Source of the DNA: Mycobacterium spongiae
GTDB taxonomy: Bacteria; Actinomycetota; Actinomycetes; Mycobacteriales; Mycobacteriaceae
Direction of reading: 5' to 3'
Assembly (NCBI RefSeq): GCF_018278905.1
Contig: NZ_CP046600.1
Coordinates: forward strand, 310,001-374,000
Length of the DNA: 64,000 bases
Position numbers and translations under genes: made by a program. The notes under the pieces are model-generated. The model worked only from the letters and a program-made list of their open reading frames with translations, had not been told where the DNA came from and did not search any database. Below are positions 1-8,161 of the stretch, one piece after another; position 1 is the stretch's first letter; each line of letters opens with the position of its first letter.

Positions 1-1122
1 GACGACGCCATGATCATGTTCACCGGCGGGACGACGGGGTCGCCCAAGATGGTCCCCTGGACCCACGCAAACATCGCCACCTCCGTGCGCGCCATCATCG
101 CCGAGTACCGGCTGGGGCCGCAGGACGCGACAGTGGCCGTGATGCCGCTCTACCACGGCCACGGGTTGATCGCTGCGTTGCTGTCCACTCTGGCGTCCGG
201 AGGCGCGGTGCTGCTGCCCGCGGGCGGCCGGTTCTCGGCGCGCACCTTCGCCGACGACATGGACGCCGTTGGGGCCACCTGGTACACGGCGGTGCCGACG
301 ATTCACCAAATCCTGCTGGAGCGCCTGCGATCCGAGTCGGGCTCCGAACCCGCCCGGGCGAAGCGTGCATCCCTGCGTTTCATCCGCAGTTGCAGCGCGC
401 CGCTCACCGCGGAAACTGTCCTTGCCCTGCAAAGGGAGTTTTCCGCTCCGGTGCTGTCGGCTTTCGGCATGACCGAGGCCACCCACCAGGTGACCACGAC
501 AGGCATCGAGGGGAGCCGAGACGGCGCAAACCCGGCGAGTGGTGCAAGCCTGGCGCTGTCACCAGGTCTCGTAGGCCATTCGACGGGTCCACAGGTCGCC
601 ATCGTGGGATCGGATGGAGTGACCCAACCAGCAGGCGCGATCGGGGAGATCTGGCTGCGTGGCGCGACCGTAGTGCGCGGCTACCTCGGCGATCCGGCGA
701 TAACCGCCGCGAATTTCACGAACGGTTGGTTGCGCACCGGCGATCTGGGGACTCTGTCGAAGGCCGGCGAGCTGAGTATCCGCGGCAGGATCAAAGAACT
801 CATCAACCGCGGTGGCGAAAAGATCTCACCCGAACGCGTCGAGGGTGCACTAGCCGGCCATCCTGGCGTCATGGAGGTAGCCGTGTTCGGTGTTCCGGAC
901 CCGATCTACGGGGAGTCTGTCGCCGCAGTGATCGTGCCCCGAGCAGCCGCATCGCCTACCCTGGAGGAGCTTCAGGAATTCTGCCGGGACCGGTTGGCGG
1001 CCTTCGAGATTCCGGCTAGCTTCCAGGAAGCAGGCGAGCTACCCCACACCGCGAAAGGTTCGCTCGATCGCCGCGCGGTCGCCGAACTGTTCGGCCGACA
1101 GCCGCAGCAGTCACATAGCTGA
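1..1122 (+). CDS. fadD7: Acyl-CoA ligase FadD7, 5' truncated by window edge
   Basis: This is the C-terminal 373 residues of an ANL-superfamily adenylating enzyme; the frame is open from base 1, so the start lies upstream (the family is about 520 residues). The phosphate-binding loop TGGTTGSPK is at residues 9-17, followed by FGMTEA (A5), WLRTGDLG (A7) and the hinge region GRIKELINRGGEKISPERVE (A8). These enzymes activate a carboxylic acid as acyl-AMP and transfer it to CoA; the nearest relatives I recognise are FadD7 and oxalyl-CoA-synthetase-like proteins, so the substrate may be a short diacid rather than a fatty acid (inference). The C-terminal A10 motif reads AKGSLDRR, with Ser where the catalytic Lys of GKI is expected. 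The 3' end overlaps the convergent membrane-protein gene by 12 bases. Confidence 0.85.
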   Translation, partial: DDAMIMFTGGTTGSPKMVPWTHANIATSVRAIIAEYRLGPQDATVAVMPLYHGHGLIAALLSTLASGGAVLLPAGGRFSARTFADDMDAVGATWYTAVPTIHQILLERLRSESGSEPARAKRASLRFIRSCSAPLTAETVLALQREFSAPVLSAFGMTEATHQVTTTGIEGSRDGANPASGASLALSPGLVGHSTGPQVAIVGSDGVTQPAGAIGEIWLRGATVVRGYLGDPAITAANFTNGWLRTGDLGTLSKAGELSIRGRIKELINRGGEKISPERVEGALAGHPGVMEVAVFGVPDPIYGESVAAVIVPRAAASPTLEELQEFCRDRLAAFEIPASFQEAGELPHTAKGSLDRRAVAELFGRQPQQSHS

Positions 1123-1581
1123 GGCCGTGATTCCTCCCCAGGCCGCCCGCGCACCCGATTCACCGACGCGGTACGTCTGGACCAGTGTGGCGGCGGCGGC
1201 GGTGATCACCAACCCGACGATCAGTGCGTGCACGGCGAGTTTCACTGTGCGCCCGCGTGATTGTTGGATGTGGAGAGCCACAAGCAAGGCGACGGTAGCG
1301 ACCAGCGCCGCCATCATGTAGACGAGGGTCTCGCCGAGTTCTATGTGGGTCTCGATGGCGGGGGTGGTGCCGATCTGCCCGGCTAACCAGGTTCCCGCAT
1401 TCGTGGTCAGCGGGGTCAGGATCAGGGCAACCACCGACAAAAAAAGGACCGGCCAGATCAGTCGCTGCCGCGCTGCCGGCCACAGCGCACAGAGCATGGC
1501 CAGGATCGCTGCCAGCGGGCCTAGGACAATCACGAAGTGGTTCAACAGTATATGAGCGGGAAGTCCGTTGATGGTCGACAT
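1111..1581 (-). CDS. DUF2231-like small membrane protein
   Basis: The 156-residue protein starts with INGLPAHILLNHFVIVLGPL, typical of the DUF2231 family of predicted membrane proteins. It has four hydrophobic segments, at about residues 12-34, 40-60, 85-105 and 115-138. His10 and His15 in the first helix and a His-rich stretch near the middle (THIELGE) could bind haem or metal, but this is not established. No enzymatic domain is visible. It converges on fadD7 (12-base overlap) and lies 34 bases beyond the fusA2 stop on the same strand, so it may be co-transcribed with fusA2. Function unknown. Confidence 0.75.
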   Translation of the reverse strand: MSTINGLPAHILLNHFVIVLGPLAAILAMLCALWPAARQRLIWPVLFLSVVALILTPLTTNAGTWLAGQIGTTPAIETHIELGETLVYMMAALVATVALLVALHIQQSRGRTVKLAVHALIVGLVITAAAATLVQTYRVGESGARAAWGGITASAM

Positions 1582-1615
1582 GATGGTGGCGTTCAGGCCG
1601 TGTTCAACGGCGCTA

Positions 1616-3775
1616 TCACGCCGATGTCTTCACGCGGGTGGCCGCGGATTCCGGCATTGGTTCGTAGCGAATAAACGTACGGGTGAACGATGCGGCGCCG
1701 TGCGCCAGTGAACGCAAGTCGATCGCATACCGAGTCAGTTCTACCTGGGGAACCTCCGCCCTGACCAACGTGCGCTCGTTTCCGGCGGTCTCGGTGCCCG
1801 ATACGCGACCGCGACGACTGGAGAGGTCACCCAACACCGCGCCGACGTAGTTGTCAGGCACGAGGATTGAGACTTCGTCGAGCGGCTCGAGCAAGGTGAC
1901 CCGCGTCGCCGCCGCCGCCTCGCGCAACGCAAGCGCACCCGCCGCTTGAAACGCGAAGTCCGACGAGTCGACGCTGTGGGCCTTGCCGTCGAACAGCGTC
2001 ACACGGATGTCGACTACCGGATACCCGGCGTGCACCCCTTTCTCCATCTGTGCGCGGACACCTTTCTCCACACTCGGGATGTAGTTTCGCGGCACCGCCC
2101 CGCCGACCACCTTGTCGACGAACTCGAACCCGGAGCCCTCCGGGAGCGGCTCCACCTCGATATCGCACACCCCGTATTGGCCATGTCCGCCGGACTGTTT
2201 GATGTGGCGGCCGCGGCCTTTCGCCTTGCCGGCGAACGTTTCCCGCAGGGGCACCCGCAGCTCCATCGTGTCTACGGTGACGCCATATCGGTTGGCTAAC
2301 GCGTCGAGGACAACGCCGGCATGGGTCTCGCCCATACACCACAGCACGATCTGATGGGTCTCTTGATTCTGTTCGATCCGCAGCGTTGGGTCCTCGGCCG
2401 CTAACCGGCCCAACCCGACCGACAGCTTGTCCTCGTCGGCCTTGGCGTGTGCCTCAATGGCGATGGGCAGCAGCGGTTCGGGCATCGTCCAGGGTTTGAG
2501 CACCAGGGGTTCGGACTTGTCCGAGAGTGTGTCGCCGGTTTCGGCCCGGCTCAATTTGCCGATTGCGCAGATGTCGCCTGCCACGACGGCCGGGGCTGGG
2601 CGCTGCTGCTTGCCGAGTGGGAACGACAAGACTCCGATGCGCTCATCTTCGTCGTGGTCGGGGTGCGAGTGAGCGGCCCCGCCGCCATTGCCTTCAGGCC
2701 CCCCAAAAAAGGATGAGAAATGTCCTGACACATGAACTGTCGCGTCGGGCTTGATGGTTCCGGAGAAGACGCGTACCAAGCTGACGCGGCCCACATACGG
2801 GTCCGACGTCGTCTTCACTACCTCCGCCAGCAGCGGCGCGTCGACGTCACAGGCCAACTCTGCATGGGGAGCACCCTGCGGGGTAAAGACCTCCGGCAGT
2901 GGGTGTTCCATCGGGGACGGGAATCCGCGAGTCGCGATCTCCAACAACTCGATGGTGCCGACACCGGTGTTGCTGCACACCGGAATCACCGGGAAGAACG
3001 AGCCCCGGGCGACGGCTTTCTCCAGGTCTTCGATCAGCACGGATTCCTCGATCGCTTCGCCGCCCAGGTAGCGCTCCATCAGGGACTCGTCTTCGGACTC
3101 CTCGATGATTCCTTCGATCAGGACTCCGCGCGCCTCATCGATCCGGTCGGCGTCCGACGGGTCTGGCGATCGCGTGGTGCGCGCGCCGCGCTCATACTCG
3201 TACTGCGTCTGTGACAGCAATCCAATAAGGCCGTCAGTGATCGGCAAGTACAGCGGCAGAACCTTGTCGCCGAACGCGTCTTGCGCGGCTGTCAGTGCCT
3301 CCGAATAATTCGCCCGGGCATGGTCGAGTTTGGTGATCACCACGCACCGCGGCATGCCCACCTGGCTGCACTCTTGCCACAGAGACTTGGTGGGCTCGTC
3401 AACACCTTCGTTTGCCGCGATCACGAACAGCGCACAATCGGCGGCTCGCAGTCCCGCTCGCAGCTCGCCGACGAAGTCGGCATACCCGGGGGTGTCAATC
3501 AGGTTGACCTTGATGCCGTCGTGTGACAACGAGGCGACCGCAAGGTTCACCGAACGCTGTTGTCTGATTTCCGCCTCGTCGGAATCGCATACGGTGGTGC
3601 CGTCGACGACCGAACCCGGTCTGGATAACACTCCAGCAGCGACGAGCAGAGCCTCGACGAAGGTGGTCTTGCCGCCCCCTGAGGGCCCTACCAGAACGAC
3701 GTTGCGAACGGTGTCGGGTCCGTCCGCGGTGGGAGCGGTCCCCGCGCCCTGGGAAGCAGTCGCTCTGTCGGCCAT
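1616..3775 (-). CDS. fusA2: EF-G-like translational GTPase FusA2
   Basis: The 719-residue protein is the full length of the FusA2/EF-G2 family (Rv0120c). The G1 P-loop GPSGGGKTT is near residue 31; G3 reads DTPGYADF, where canonical EF-G has DTPGHVDF; G4 reads ITKLD instead of NKxD. Domains II-V follow, with an EF-G domain IV signature around KQSGGHGQYG. Domain II carries an insertion rich in Gly, His and Asp (AHSHPDHDEDER), possibly metal binding. The family is paralogous to the translocase EF-G (FusA1). M. smegmatis EF-G2 is reported to bind GTP but not hydrolyse it on ribosomes, which fits the altered G3 residue. The ATG is preceded by GGAGGAA on the minus strand. Confidence 0.9.
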   Translation of the reverse strand: MADRATASQGAGTAPTADGPDTVRNVVLVGPSGGGKTTFVEALLVAAGVLSRPGSVVDGTTVCDSDEAEIRQQRSVNLAVASLSHDGIKVNLIDTPGYADFVGELRAGLRAADCALFVIAANEGVDEPTKSLWQECSQVGMPRCVVITKLDHARANYSEALTAAQDAFGDKVLPLYLPITDGLIGLLSQTQYEYERGARTTRSPDPSDADRIDEARGVLIEGIIEESEDESLMERYLGGEAIEESVLIEDLEKAVARGSFFPVIPVCSNTGVGTIELLEIATRGFPSPMEHPLPEVFTPQGAPHAELACDVDAPLLAEVVKTTSDPYVGRVSLVRVFSGTIKPDATVHVSGHFSSFFGGPEGNGGGAAHSHPDHDEDERIGVLSFPLGKQQRPAPAVVAGDICAIGKLSRAETGDTLSDKSEPLVLKPWTMPEPLLPIAIEAHAKADEDKLSVGLGRLAAEDPTLRIEQNQETHQIVLWCMGETHAGVVLDALANRYGVTVDTMELRVPLRETFAGKAKGRGRHIKQSGGHGQYGVCDIEVEPLPEGSGFEFVDKVVGGAVPRNYIPSVEKGVRAQMEKGVHAGYPVVDIRVTLFDGKAHSVDSSDFAFQAAGALALREAAAATRVTLLEPLDEVSILVPDNYVGAVLGDLSSRRGRVSGTETAGNERTLVRAEVPQVELTRYAIDLRSLAHGAASFTRTFIRYEPMPESAATRVKTSA

Positions 3776-3991
3776 GACGTTCCTCCAGTTCTGCCCGGGG
3801 TTGTCCGCCTACTCCCGAACGCGGTGTCTTCCAGCCCACAGGACGCAGTAGCCCAACCTTTCCCCCAACCGCGGCTCAGCACAAGGGTCAGGCGGACCGG
3901 TGTGCACCGCCTGGGCATGCCGCTATCGCCCGCGGGCTCGACTGGTACGTCCGATCGCGTTGGTGGACAGGTGCCGATCGCCGGTCTCGGG

Positions 3992-4423
3992 TTAGGCGTG
4001 CCAGCTGGTCCACTTGCTCACGGCGACCGCAATAACCGGTCCGCTCAACGAAACACTTTGGTACTGACTATATTTGGTGCGCAGTAGGCGGTATCCCGCA
4101 CGTGCTGCCTCGCCATCGCGGTATATCGTTGCCAGCCCGTCAGCCCGGATCCACCACAACTGTGTCCAGTTATCGGTGTAGTGGTCGACGAGCACGCTGA
4201 CGTGGGGATTGTTCTCGATGTTGGTGAGGCGGCGCAGCCGCTGCGTCGTCTTCGGCTTCGCGTCGACAGCTGTATAGATGACGGCTTCACCGGCGGCGTC
4301 GCCGAGGTCATCGCCGACGGCGAACACCACTGGGACCAGGTGCGGTTTGCCGCCGGGCGTGATGGTGGCCAGCCGCGCCACCGGTGACTGGTTGAACATC
4401 GCTTTCGGATCGAATTGCCCCAC
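3992..4423 (-). CDS. PPOX-class F420/FMN-dependent oxidoreductase (Rv0121c-like)
   Basis: This 143-residue protein has the split-barrel fold of the pyridoxamine-phosphate-oxidase-like (PPOX) family. The opening VARLATITPGGKPHLVPVVF is the typical first strand pair, and NNPHVSVLVDHYTDNWTQLWWIRADG is the cofactor-edge region. In actinobacteria this subfamily commonly uses deazaflavin F420 for small-molecule reduction; the substrate is unknown. I placed the start at a GTG; a TTG one codon upstream and an ATG 8 codons downstream are alternatives. It diverges from the NTF2-fold gene with only 58 bases between start codons, so the two promoters must overlap. Confidence 0.8.
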   Translation of the reverse strand: MGQFDPKAMFNQSPVARLATITPGGKPHLVPVVFAVGDDLGDAAGEAVIYTAVDAKPKTTQRLRRLTNIENNPHVSVLVDHYTDNWTQLWWIRADGLATIYRDGEAARAGYRLLRTKYSQYQSVSLSGPVIAVAVSKWTSWHA

Positions 4424-4469
4424 CAAATCAGCTTAGGAGCCGGTCTGTGCCCACGGTCGGTTCGCGCGC

Positions 4470-4475
4470 TAACTT
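4470..4475 (+). promoter_or_regulatory. -10 element of a predicted leaderless promoter
   Basis: TAACTT matches the mycobacterial -10 consensus TANNNT and ends 6 bases before the ATG of the next gene. No Shine-Dalgarno sequence lies between (the spacer is TGCGGC). In mycobacteria this spacing usually means transcription starts at the start codon and the mRNA is leaderless. Inference from position only. Confidence 0.45.
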
Positions 4476-4481
4476 TGCGGC

Positions 4482-4979
4482 ATGTTGGCGGAGACGCAGA
4501 TCACTAACCTCCTCTATCGGTACGCCGAATGCATCGACACCGGCGATCTGGCGGGTGCCGCGGCCCTCTTCGCGCATGCCCGCCTCCGGGTTGGCGGCCC
4601 AGACCCCGGCGGCGAGACGATCGGTGCGGACCGGTTGCTGGGGATCTGGAAGTCGCTGATCGTGCTGTATCCGGATGGGACGCCACGAACCAAACACGTG
4701 GTCACCAATCCGATCATCGAGGTCGACGGCGCTACCGCAGTTTGTCGAAGCTATTACTCGGTTCTGCAGCAGACGGAACAGTTTCCCCTGCAGACCATCG
4801 TCGCCGGCCGTTACCACGACCGCTTCGAAGATGTCGACGGGCAGTGGCGTTTCGTCTATCGCGACTTGACACTTGTCGACATGGTCGGTGATATCAGTCA
4901 CCATCTCACTATGCCCAGCACGGCCCATCGCGCGGGTTTAGCGAAATCCGCGCAGGATCCGCCGGAATTTGGGTTATGA
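4482..4979 (+). CDS. NTF2-fold (SnoaL-like) protein
   Basis: The 165-residue protein has the SnoaL_4/NTF2-like pattern: an N-terminal helix containing LLYRYAECIDTGDLAGAAAL, a central region with TKHVVTNPIIEVDG, and a closing sheet with GRYHDRFEDVDGQWRFVYRD. The fold forms a cone-shaped pocket used by isomerases, dehydratases and hydroxylases such as ketosteroid isomerase. Asp and His residues in the usual pocket positions are present but no reaction can be assigned. The ATG has no ribosome binding site and is probably leaderless. In the H37Rv order I remember, this place holds Rv0122, Rv0123 and PE_PGRS2, none of which is seen here. Confidence 0.75.
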   Translation: MLAETQITNLLYRYAECIDTGDLAGAAALFAHARLRVGGPDPGGETIGADRLLGIWKSLIVLYPDGTPRTKHVVTNPIIEVDGATAVCRSYYSVLQQTEQFPLQTIVAGRYHDRFEDVDGQWRFVYRDLTLVDMVGDISHHLTMPSTAHRAGLAKSAQDPPEFGL

Positions 4980-5089
4980 CGGCCGTCTGAGGTGGCTGTT
5001 TTGAGTTACGGTGATGGAGACAAATGCGTGCTGCCCAGAGCCTACTGCTGGGACAATTCGATGCTTATGCCGATGCAGGAGGTTATGGG

Positions 5090-6175
5090 ATGAGCGAATC
5101 GCACCACCGAGCTACACGGTGGTCGTGGTTGATCGGCGTGCTAGCCGTCATTGGATCGGTCGTTGGGTTCAGCCTGGTCACGACGCTGCCACTGGCGCAT
5201 GCGGCGCCGGTCACCTTTGCGCTCGATCGGTTCGCCGAGTACCCGGCGCCGCCGCTCGACCCGTCGGCGATGGTCGCCCAGGTGGGACCGCAGGTGGTCA
5301 ACATCGACACCAGACTGGGTTACAACAACGCCATCGGTGCCGGCACTGGCATCGTGATCGATCCCAGTGGTGTCGTGCTGACCAACAACCACGTAATCTC
5401 CGGCGCCACCGAAATCAGTGCATTCAGCGTGGGCACCGGCCAGAACTACGGTGTCGACGTCGTCGGCTATGACCGCACCCAGGACATCGCGGTGCTACAG
5501 CTGCGCGGAGCCGCTGGTCTGCCGGCCGCCGCGATCGGTGGCGGTGTGTCGGTCGGTGAGCCCATCGTCGCGATGGGCAACTCCGGTGGTCAGGGCGGCA
5601 CGCCTCGGGCCGTGCCGGGCCATGTGGTCGCGGTCGGTCAGACGGTCGAGGCGTCGGACGCCTTGACCGGAATTGTGGAGACGCTCAGTGGGCTGATCCA
5701 GTTCGATGCCGCCATCCAGCCAGGGGACTCGGGCGGGCCCACCGTCAACAGCATGGGGCAGGTAGTCGGCATCAACACGGCCGCTTCCGACAACTTCCAG
5801 CTCTCCCAGGGTGGACAGGGCTTTGCCATCCCGATCGGTCGCGCGATGGGGATCGCTGGCCAGATCCGATCCGGCGCCGGGTCGCCAACCGTCCATATTG
5901 GGCCCACGGCGTTCCTTGGTCTGGGCGTCGTCGACAACAACGGCAACGGTGCGAGCGTCCAGCGCGTCGTGGGTAATGCTCCCGCGTCGGCGCTCGGGAT
6001 CTACAACGGCGATGTGGTCACCGCCGTTAATGGCAAGCCGATCAACTCGGCGGCCGCGATGGCCGATGCGCTCAATGCGCATCATCCCGGGGACACTATC
6101 TCGCTGACCTGGCGATCCAAGTCGGGCGCCACCCATACCGCCGACGTCACGTTGGCTCAGGGTCCGCCGGCCTGA
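5090..6175 (+). CDS. pepA: Secreted trypsin-like serine protease with PDZ domain (PepA, Mtb32A)
   Basis: The 361-residue protein closely matches Rv0125. Residues 1-38 form a signal peptide (RWSWLIGVLAVIGSVVG, then an Ala-rich cleavage region, HAAPV). The protease domain has the triad His in NNHVI, Asp in DRTQDIAVLQL and Ser in QPGDSGGP, as in HtrA-type enzymes. A C-terminal PDZ domain begins near FLGLGVV and includes SALGIYNGDVVTAVNGKPI. It is exported and probably acts in the cell envelope; the M. tuberculosis protein is a known T-cell antigen. I chose the ATG at 5090 because AGGAGG sits at 5077-5082; an in-frame ATG at 5024 would add 22 residues before the signal peptide and is unlikely. 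Confidence 0.93.
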   Translation: MSESHHRATRWSWLIGVLAVIGSVVGFSLVTTLPLAHAAPVTFALDRFAEYPAPPLDPSAMVAQVGPQVVNIDTRLGYNNAIGAGTGIVIDPSGVVLTNNHVISGATEISAFSVGTGQNYGVDVVGYDRTQDIAVLQLRGAAGLPAAAIGGGVSVGEPIVAMGNSGGQGGTPRAVPGHVVAVGQTVEASDALTGIVETLSGLIQFDAAIQPGDSGGPTVNSMGQVVGINTAASDNFQLSQGGQGFAIPIGRAMGIAGQIRSGAGSPTVHIGPTAFLGLGVVDNNGNGASVQRVVGNAPASALGIYNGDVVTAVNGKPINSAAAMADALNAHHPGDTISLTWRSKSGATHTADVTLAQGPPA

Positions 6176-6202
6176 CCGCTGGCGGATCCGGACCATCGAT
6201 GA

Positions 6203-6234
6203 GCACGCCGGCGGCTAGCCTCGAATCGGCGTGC
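6203..6234 (+). terminator. Candidate hairpin downstream of pepA
   Basis: GCACGCCG at 6203-6210 pairs perfectly with CGGCGTGC at 6227-6234 around a 16-base loop, 28 bases after the pepA stop. There is no U tract, which is common for mycobacterial terminators. The loop is long, so this is a weak call. Confidence 0.35.
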
Positions 6235-6270
6235 GGCGCCTAGAGTTCCGCGGCGGATAACCGTGGCATC

Positions 6271-8055
6271 GTGGAGTTGATGAACGACGTACCGGGTTCC
6301 GTCGAGCACGATCCCGCGGCGGGCAGTCACGTCGAAGGAGGCGTGGTCGAGCACCCGAATGCTGCGGACTTCGGCAACGCGGCCGCGCTCCCGGCTGATC
6401 CGACGTGGTTCAAGCACGCGGTCTTCTATGAAGTCCTCGTCCGGGCCTTCTTCGACGCCAATGCGGACGGTTCCGGTGATCTGCGCGGACTGTTGGACCG
6501 CCTGGACTACCTGCACTGGCTGGGCATCGACTGCATCTGGCTGCCGCCGTTCTACGATTCACCGCTGCGGGACGGCGGCTACGACATCCGCGACTTCTAC
6601 AAGGTGCTTCCCGAATTCGGCACCGTCGATGATTTCGTTGCCCTCGTCGACGCGGCCCACCGCCGGGGAATCCGAGTCATCACCGATCTGGTGATGAATC
6701 ACACGTCCGAGTCGCATTCGTGGTTCCAGGAGTCTCGACGCGATCCCGACGGACCGTATGGTGATTATTACGTCTGGAGCGACACCAGCGAGAAGTACAC
6801 CGACGCCCGGATCATCTTTGTCGACAGCGAGGAGTCGAACTGGACGTTCGATCCGATCCGTCGCCAGTTCTACTGGCACCGGTTCTTCTCCCATCAGCCG
6901 GACCTGAACTATGACAACCCGGCTGTGCAGGAGGCGATGATCGATGTCATTCGCTTTTGGCTGGGCCTGGGCATCGACGGGTTTCGCCTGGACGCGGTGC
7001 CCTACTTGTTTGAGCGTGAAGGCACAAATTGCGAGAACCTGCCGGAAACGCACGCGTTCCTCAAGCGGGTCCGAAAGGTGGTGGATGACGAGTTTCCGGG
7101 CCGCGTGTTGTTGGCCGAAGCCAATCAGTGGCCGGGCGATGTCGTCGAGTATTTCGGTGATCCCAACACCGGCGGCGACGAATGCCACATGGCGTTCCAC
7201 TTCCCGCTGATGCCGCGCATCTTTATGGCCGTGCGCAGGGAGTCTCGATTTCCGATATCAGAGATCATTGCCCAGACACCGCCAATCCCCGACATGGCTC
7301 AATGGGGCATTTTCTTGCGGAACCACGACGAGTTGACCTTGGAAATGGTCTCCGACGAAGAGCGCGATTACATGTATGCCGAATATGCCAAGGATCCGCG
7401 GATGAAAGCGAACGTCGGAATCCGTCGTCGGCTTTCGCCACTGCTGGACAACGATCGCAACCAGATCAAGTTGTTCGCTGCGCTCCTGTTGTCGTTGCCC
7501 GGCTCGCCGGTGCTCTACTACGGCGACGAGATCGGTATGGGCGATGTTATCTGGTTGGGCGATCGCGACGGGGTGCGTACGCCAATGCAATGGACACCGG
7601 ACCGCAACGCGGGCTTCTCGACGGCGAACCCGGGCCGGCTCTACCTGCCGCCCAGTCAGGACCCGGTCTACGGGTACCAAGCGGTCAACGTCGAGGCGCA
7701 ACGCGACACGTCAACATCGCTGCTCAATTTCACCCGGACCATGCTGGCGGTCCGACGTCGCCACGCCGCGTTTGCGGTCGGGACGTTCGAGGAGTTAGGT
7801 GGGTCCAACCCGTCGGTATTGGCTTATGTGCGGCAGGTGGCCGGCGTTGACGGTGACACGGTGCTGTGTGTAAACAACCTGTCGCGGTTCCCGCAGCCGA
7901 TAGAGCTGAGCCTGGAGCACTGGAACGACTACACGCCGATAGAGCTCACAGGGCAGGTGCGATTTCCACGGATCGGCCACCTGCCCTATCTGCTGACACT
8001 TCCGGGACATGGGTTCTACTGGTTCCAGTTGTCCGCATTGGGGGAGGGGCAGTGA
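6271..8055 (+). CDS. treS: Trehalose synthase TreS
   Basis: The 594-residue GH13 enzyme interconverts maltose and trehalose and, with Mak and GlgE, feeds alpha-glucan synthesis. GH13 conserved regions are present: DLVMNHTS (region I), [12 protein letters not shown] with nucleophile Asp (II), VLLAEANQW with acid/base Glu (III) and FLRNHDEL with the transition-state Asp (IV). The protein is nearly identical in layout to Rv0126. It starts at a GTG; an ATG three codons later (6280) is equally possible and neither has a convincing ribosome binding site. The TGA stop lies inside the first unit of the MIRU pair and overlaps a GTG that opens an 18-residue frame. The mak gene follows 103 bases downstream. 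Confidence 0.95.
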   Translation: MELMNDVPGSVEHDPAAGSHVEGGVVEHPNAADFGNAAALPADPTWFKHAVFYEVLVRAFFDANADGSGDLRGLLDRLDYLHWLGIDCIWLPPFYDSPLRDGGYDIRDFYKVLPEFGTVDDFVALVDAAHRRGIRVITDLVMNHTSESHSWFQESRRDPDGPYGDYYVWSDTSEKYTDARIIFVDSEESNWTFDPIRRQFYWHRFFSHQPDLNYDNPAVQEAMIDVIRFWLGLGIDGFRLDAVPYLFEREGTNCENLPETHAFLKRVRKVVDDEFPGRVLLAEANQWPGDVVEYFGDPNTGGDECHMAFHFPLMPRIFMAVRRESRFPISEIIAQTPPIPDMAQWGIFLRNHDELTLEMVSDEERDYMYAEYAKDPRMKANVGIRRRLSPLLDNDRNQIKLFAALLLSLPGSPVLYYGDEIGMGDVIWLGDRDGVRTPMQWTPDRNAGFSTANPGRLYLPPSQDPVYGYQAVNVEAQRDTSTSLLNFTRTMLAVRRRHAAFAVGTFEELGGSNPSVLAYVRQVAGVDGDTVLCVNNLSRFPQPIELSLEHWNDYTPIELTGQVRFPRIGHLPYLLTLPGHGFYWFQLSALGEGQ

Positions 8056-8108
8056 CTCCCGCCGGCGACGATGCAGCGCGCAGCGCTGAGGAGGAGTGGC
8101 GCCGATGA
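8052..8108 (+). CDS. 18-residue frame encoded by MIRU unit 1
   Basis: GTG at 8052 overlaps the treS TGA (GTGA) and opens an 18-codon frame encoding [18 protein letters not shown], ending TGA at 8106-8108. There is no independent promoter; any translation would come by coupling from treS. The peptide is acidic and charged, with no family I recognise. It may simply keep ribosomes moving across the repeat rather than have a role as a peptide. Confidence 0.35.
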   Translation: MTPAGDDAARSAEEEWRR

Positions 8109-8158
8109 CCCCCGCCGGCGACGATGCAGCGCGCAGCGCTGAGGAGGAGTGGCGCCGA
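8053..8158 (+). repeat. Tandem pair of 53-bp MIRU elements between treS and mak
   Basis: Two 53-base units (8053-8105 and 8106-8158) differ at one base only. Each starts with TGA, carries GCCGGCGACGAT, a small hairpin CAGCGC-GCA-GCGCTG, then GAGGAGGAGTGGCGCCGA. This is the layout of mycobacterial interspersed repetitive units (MIRUs), which are known to insert at overlapping stop/start codons between co-transcribed genes. Here the array separates the treS stop from the mak ATG and supplies the mak Shine-Dalgarno (GAGGAGGAG at 8140-8148) and the A of its ATG. Confidence 0.9.
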
Positions 8159-8161
8159 TGA
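8105..8161 (+). CDS. 18-residue frame encoded by MIRU unit 2
   Basis: ATG at 8105 overlaps the TGA of the preceding 18-codon frame (ATGA), is preceded by GAGGAGGAG from unit 1, and encodes the same 18 residues. Its own TGA at 8159-8161 overlaps the mak ATG at 8158 (ATGA). It has a better ribosome binding site and start codon than the frame from unit 1. Translation is plausible, function unknown. Confidence 0.38.
   Translation: MTPAGDDAARSAEEEWRR

Noticed and set aside
5024..5089. Upstream ATG of pepA
   Set aside because: It has no ribosome binding site and would put 22 residues before a normal signal peptide; AGGAGG precedes 5090.
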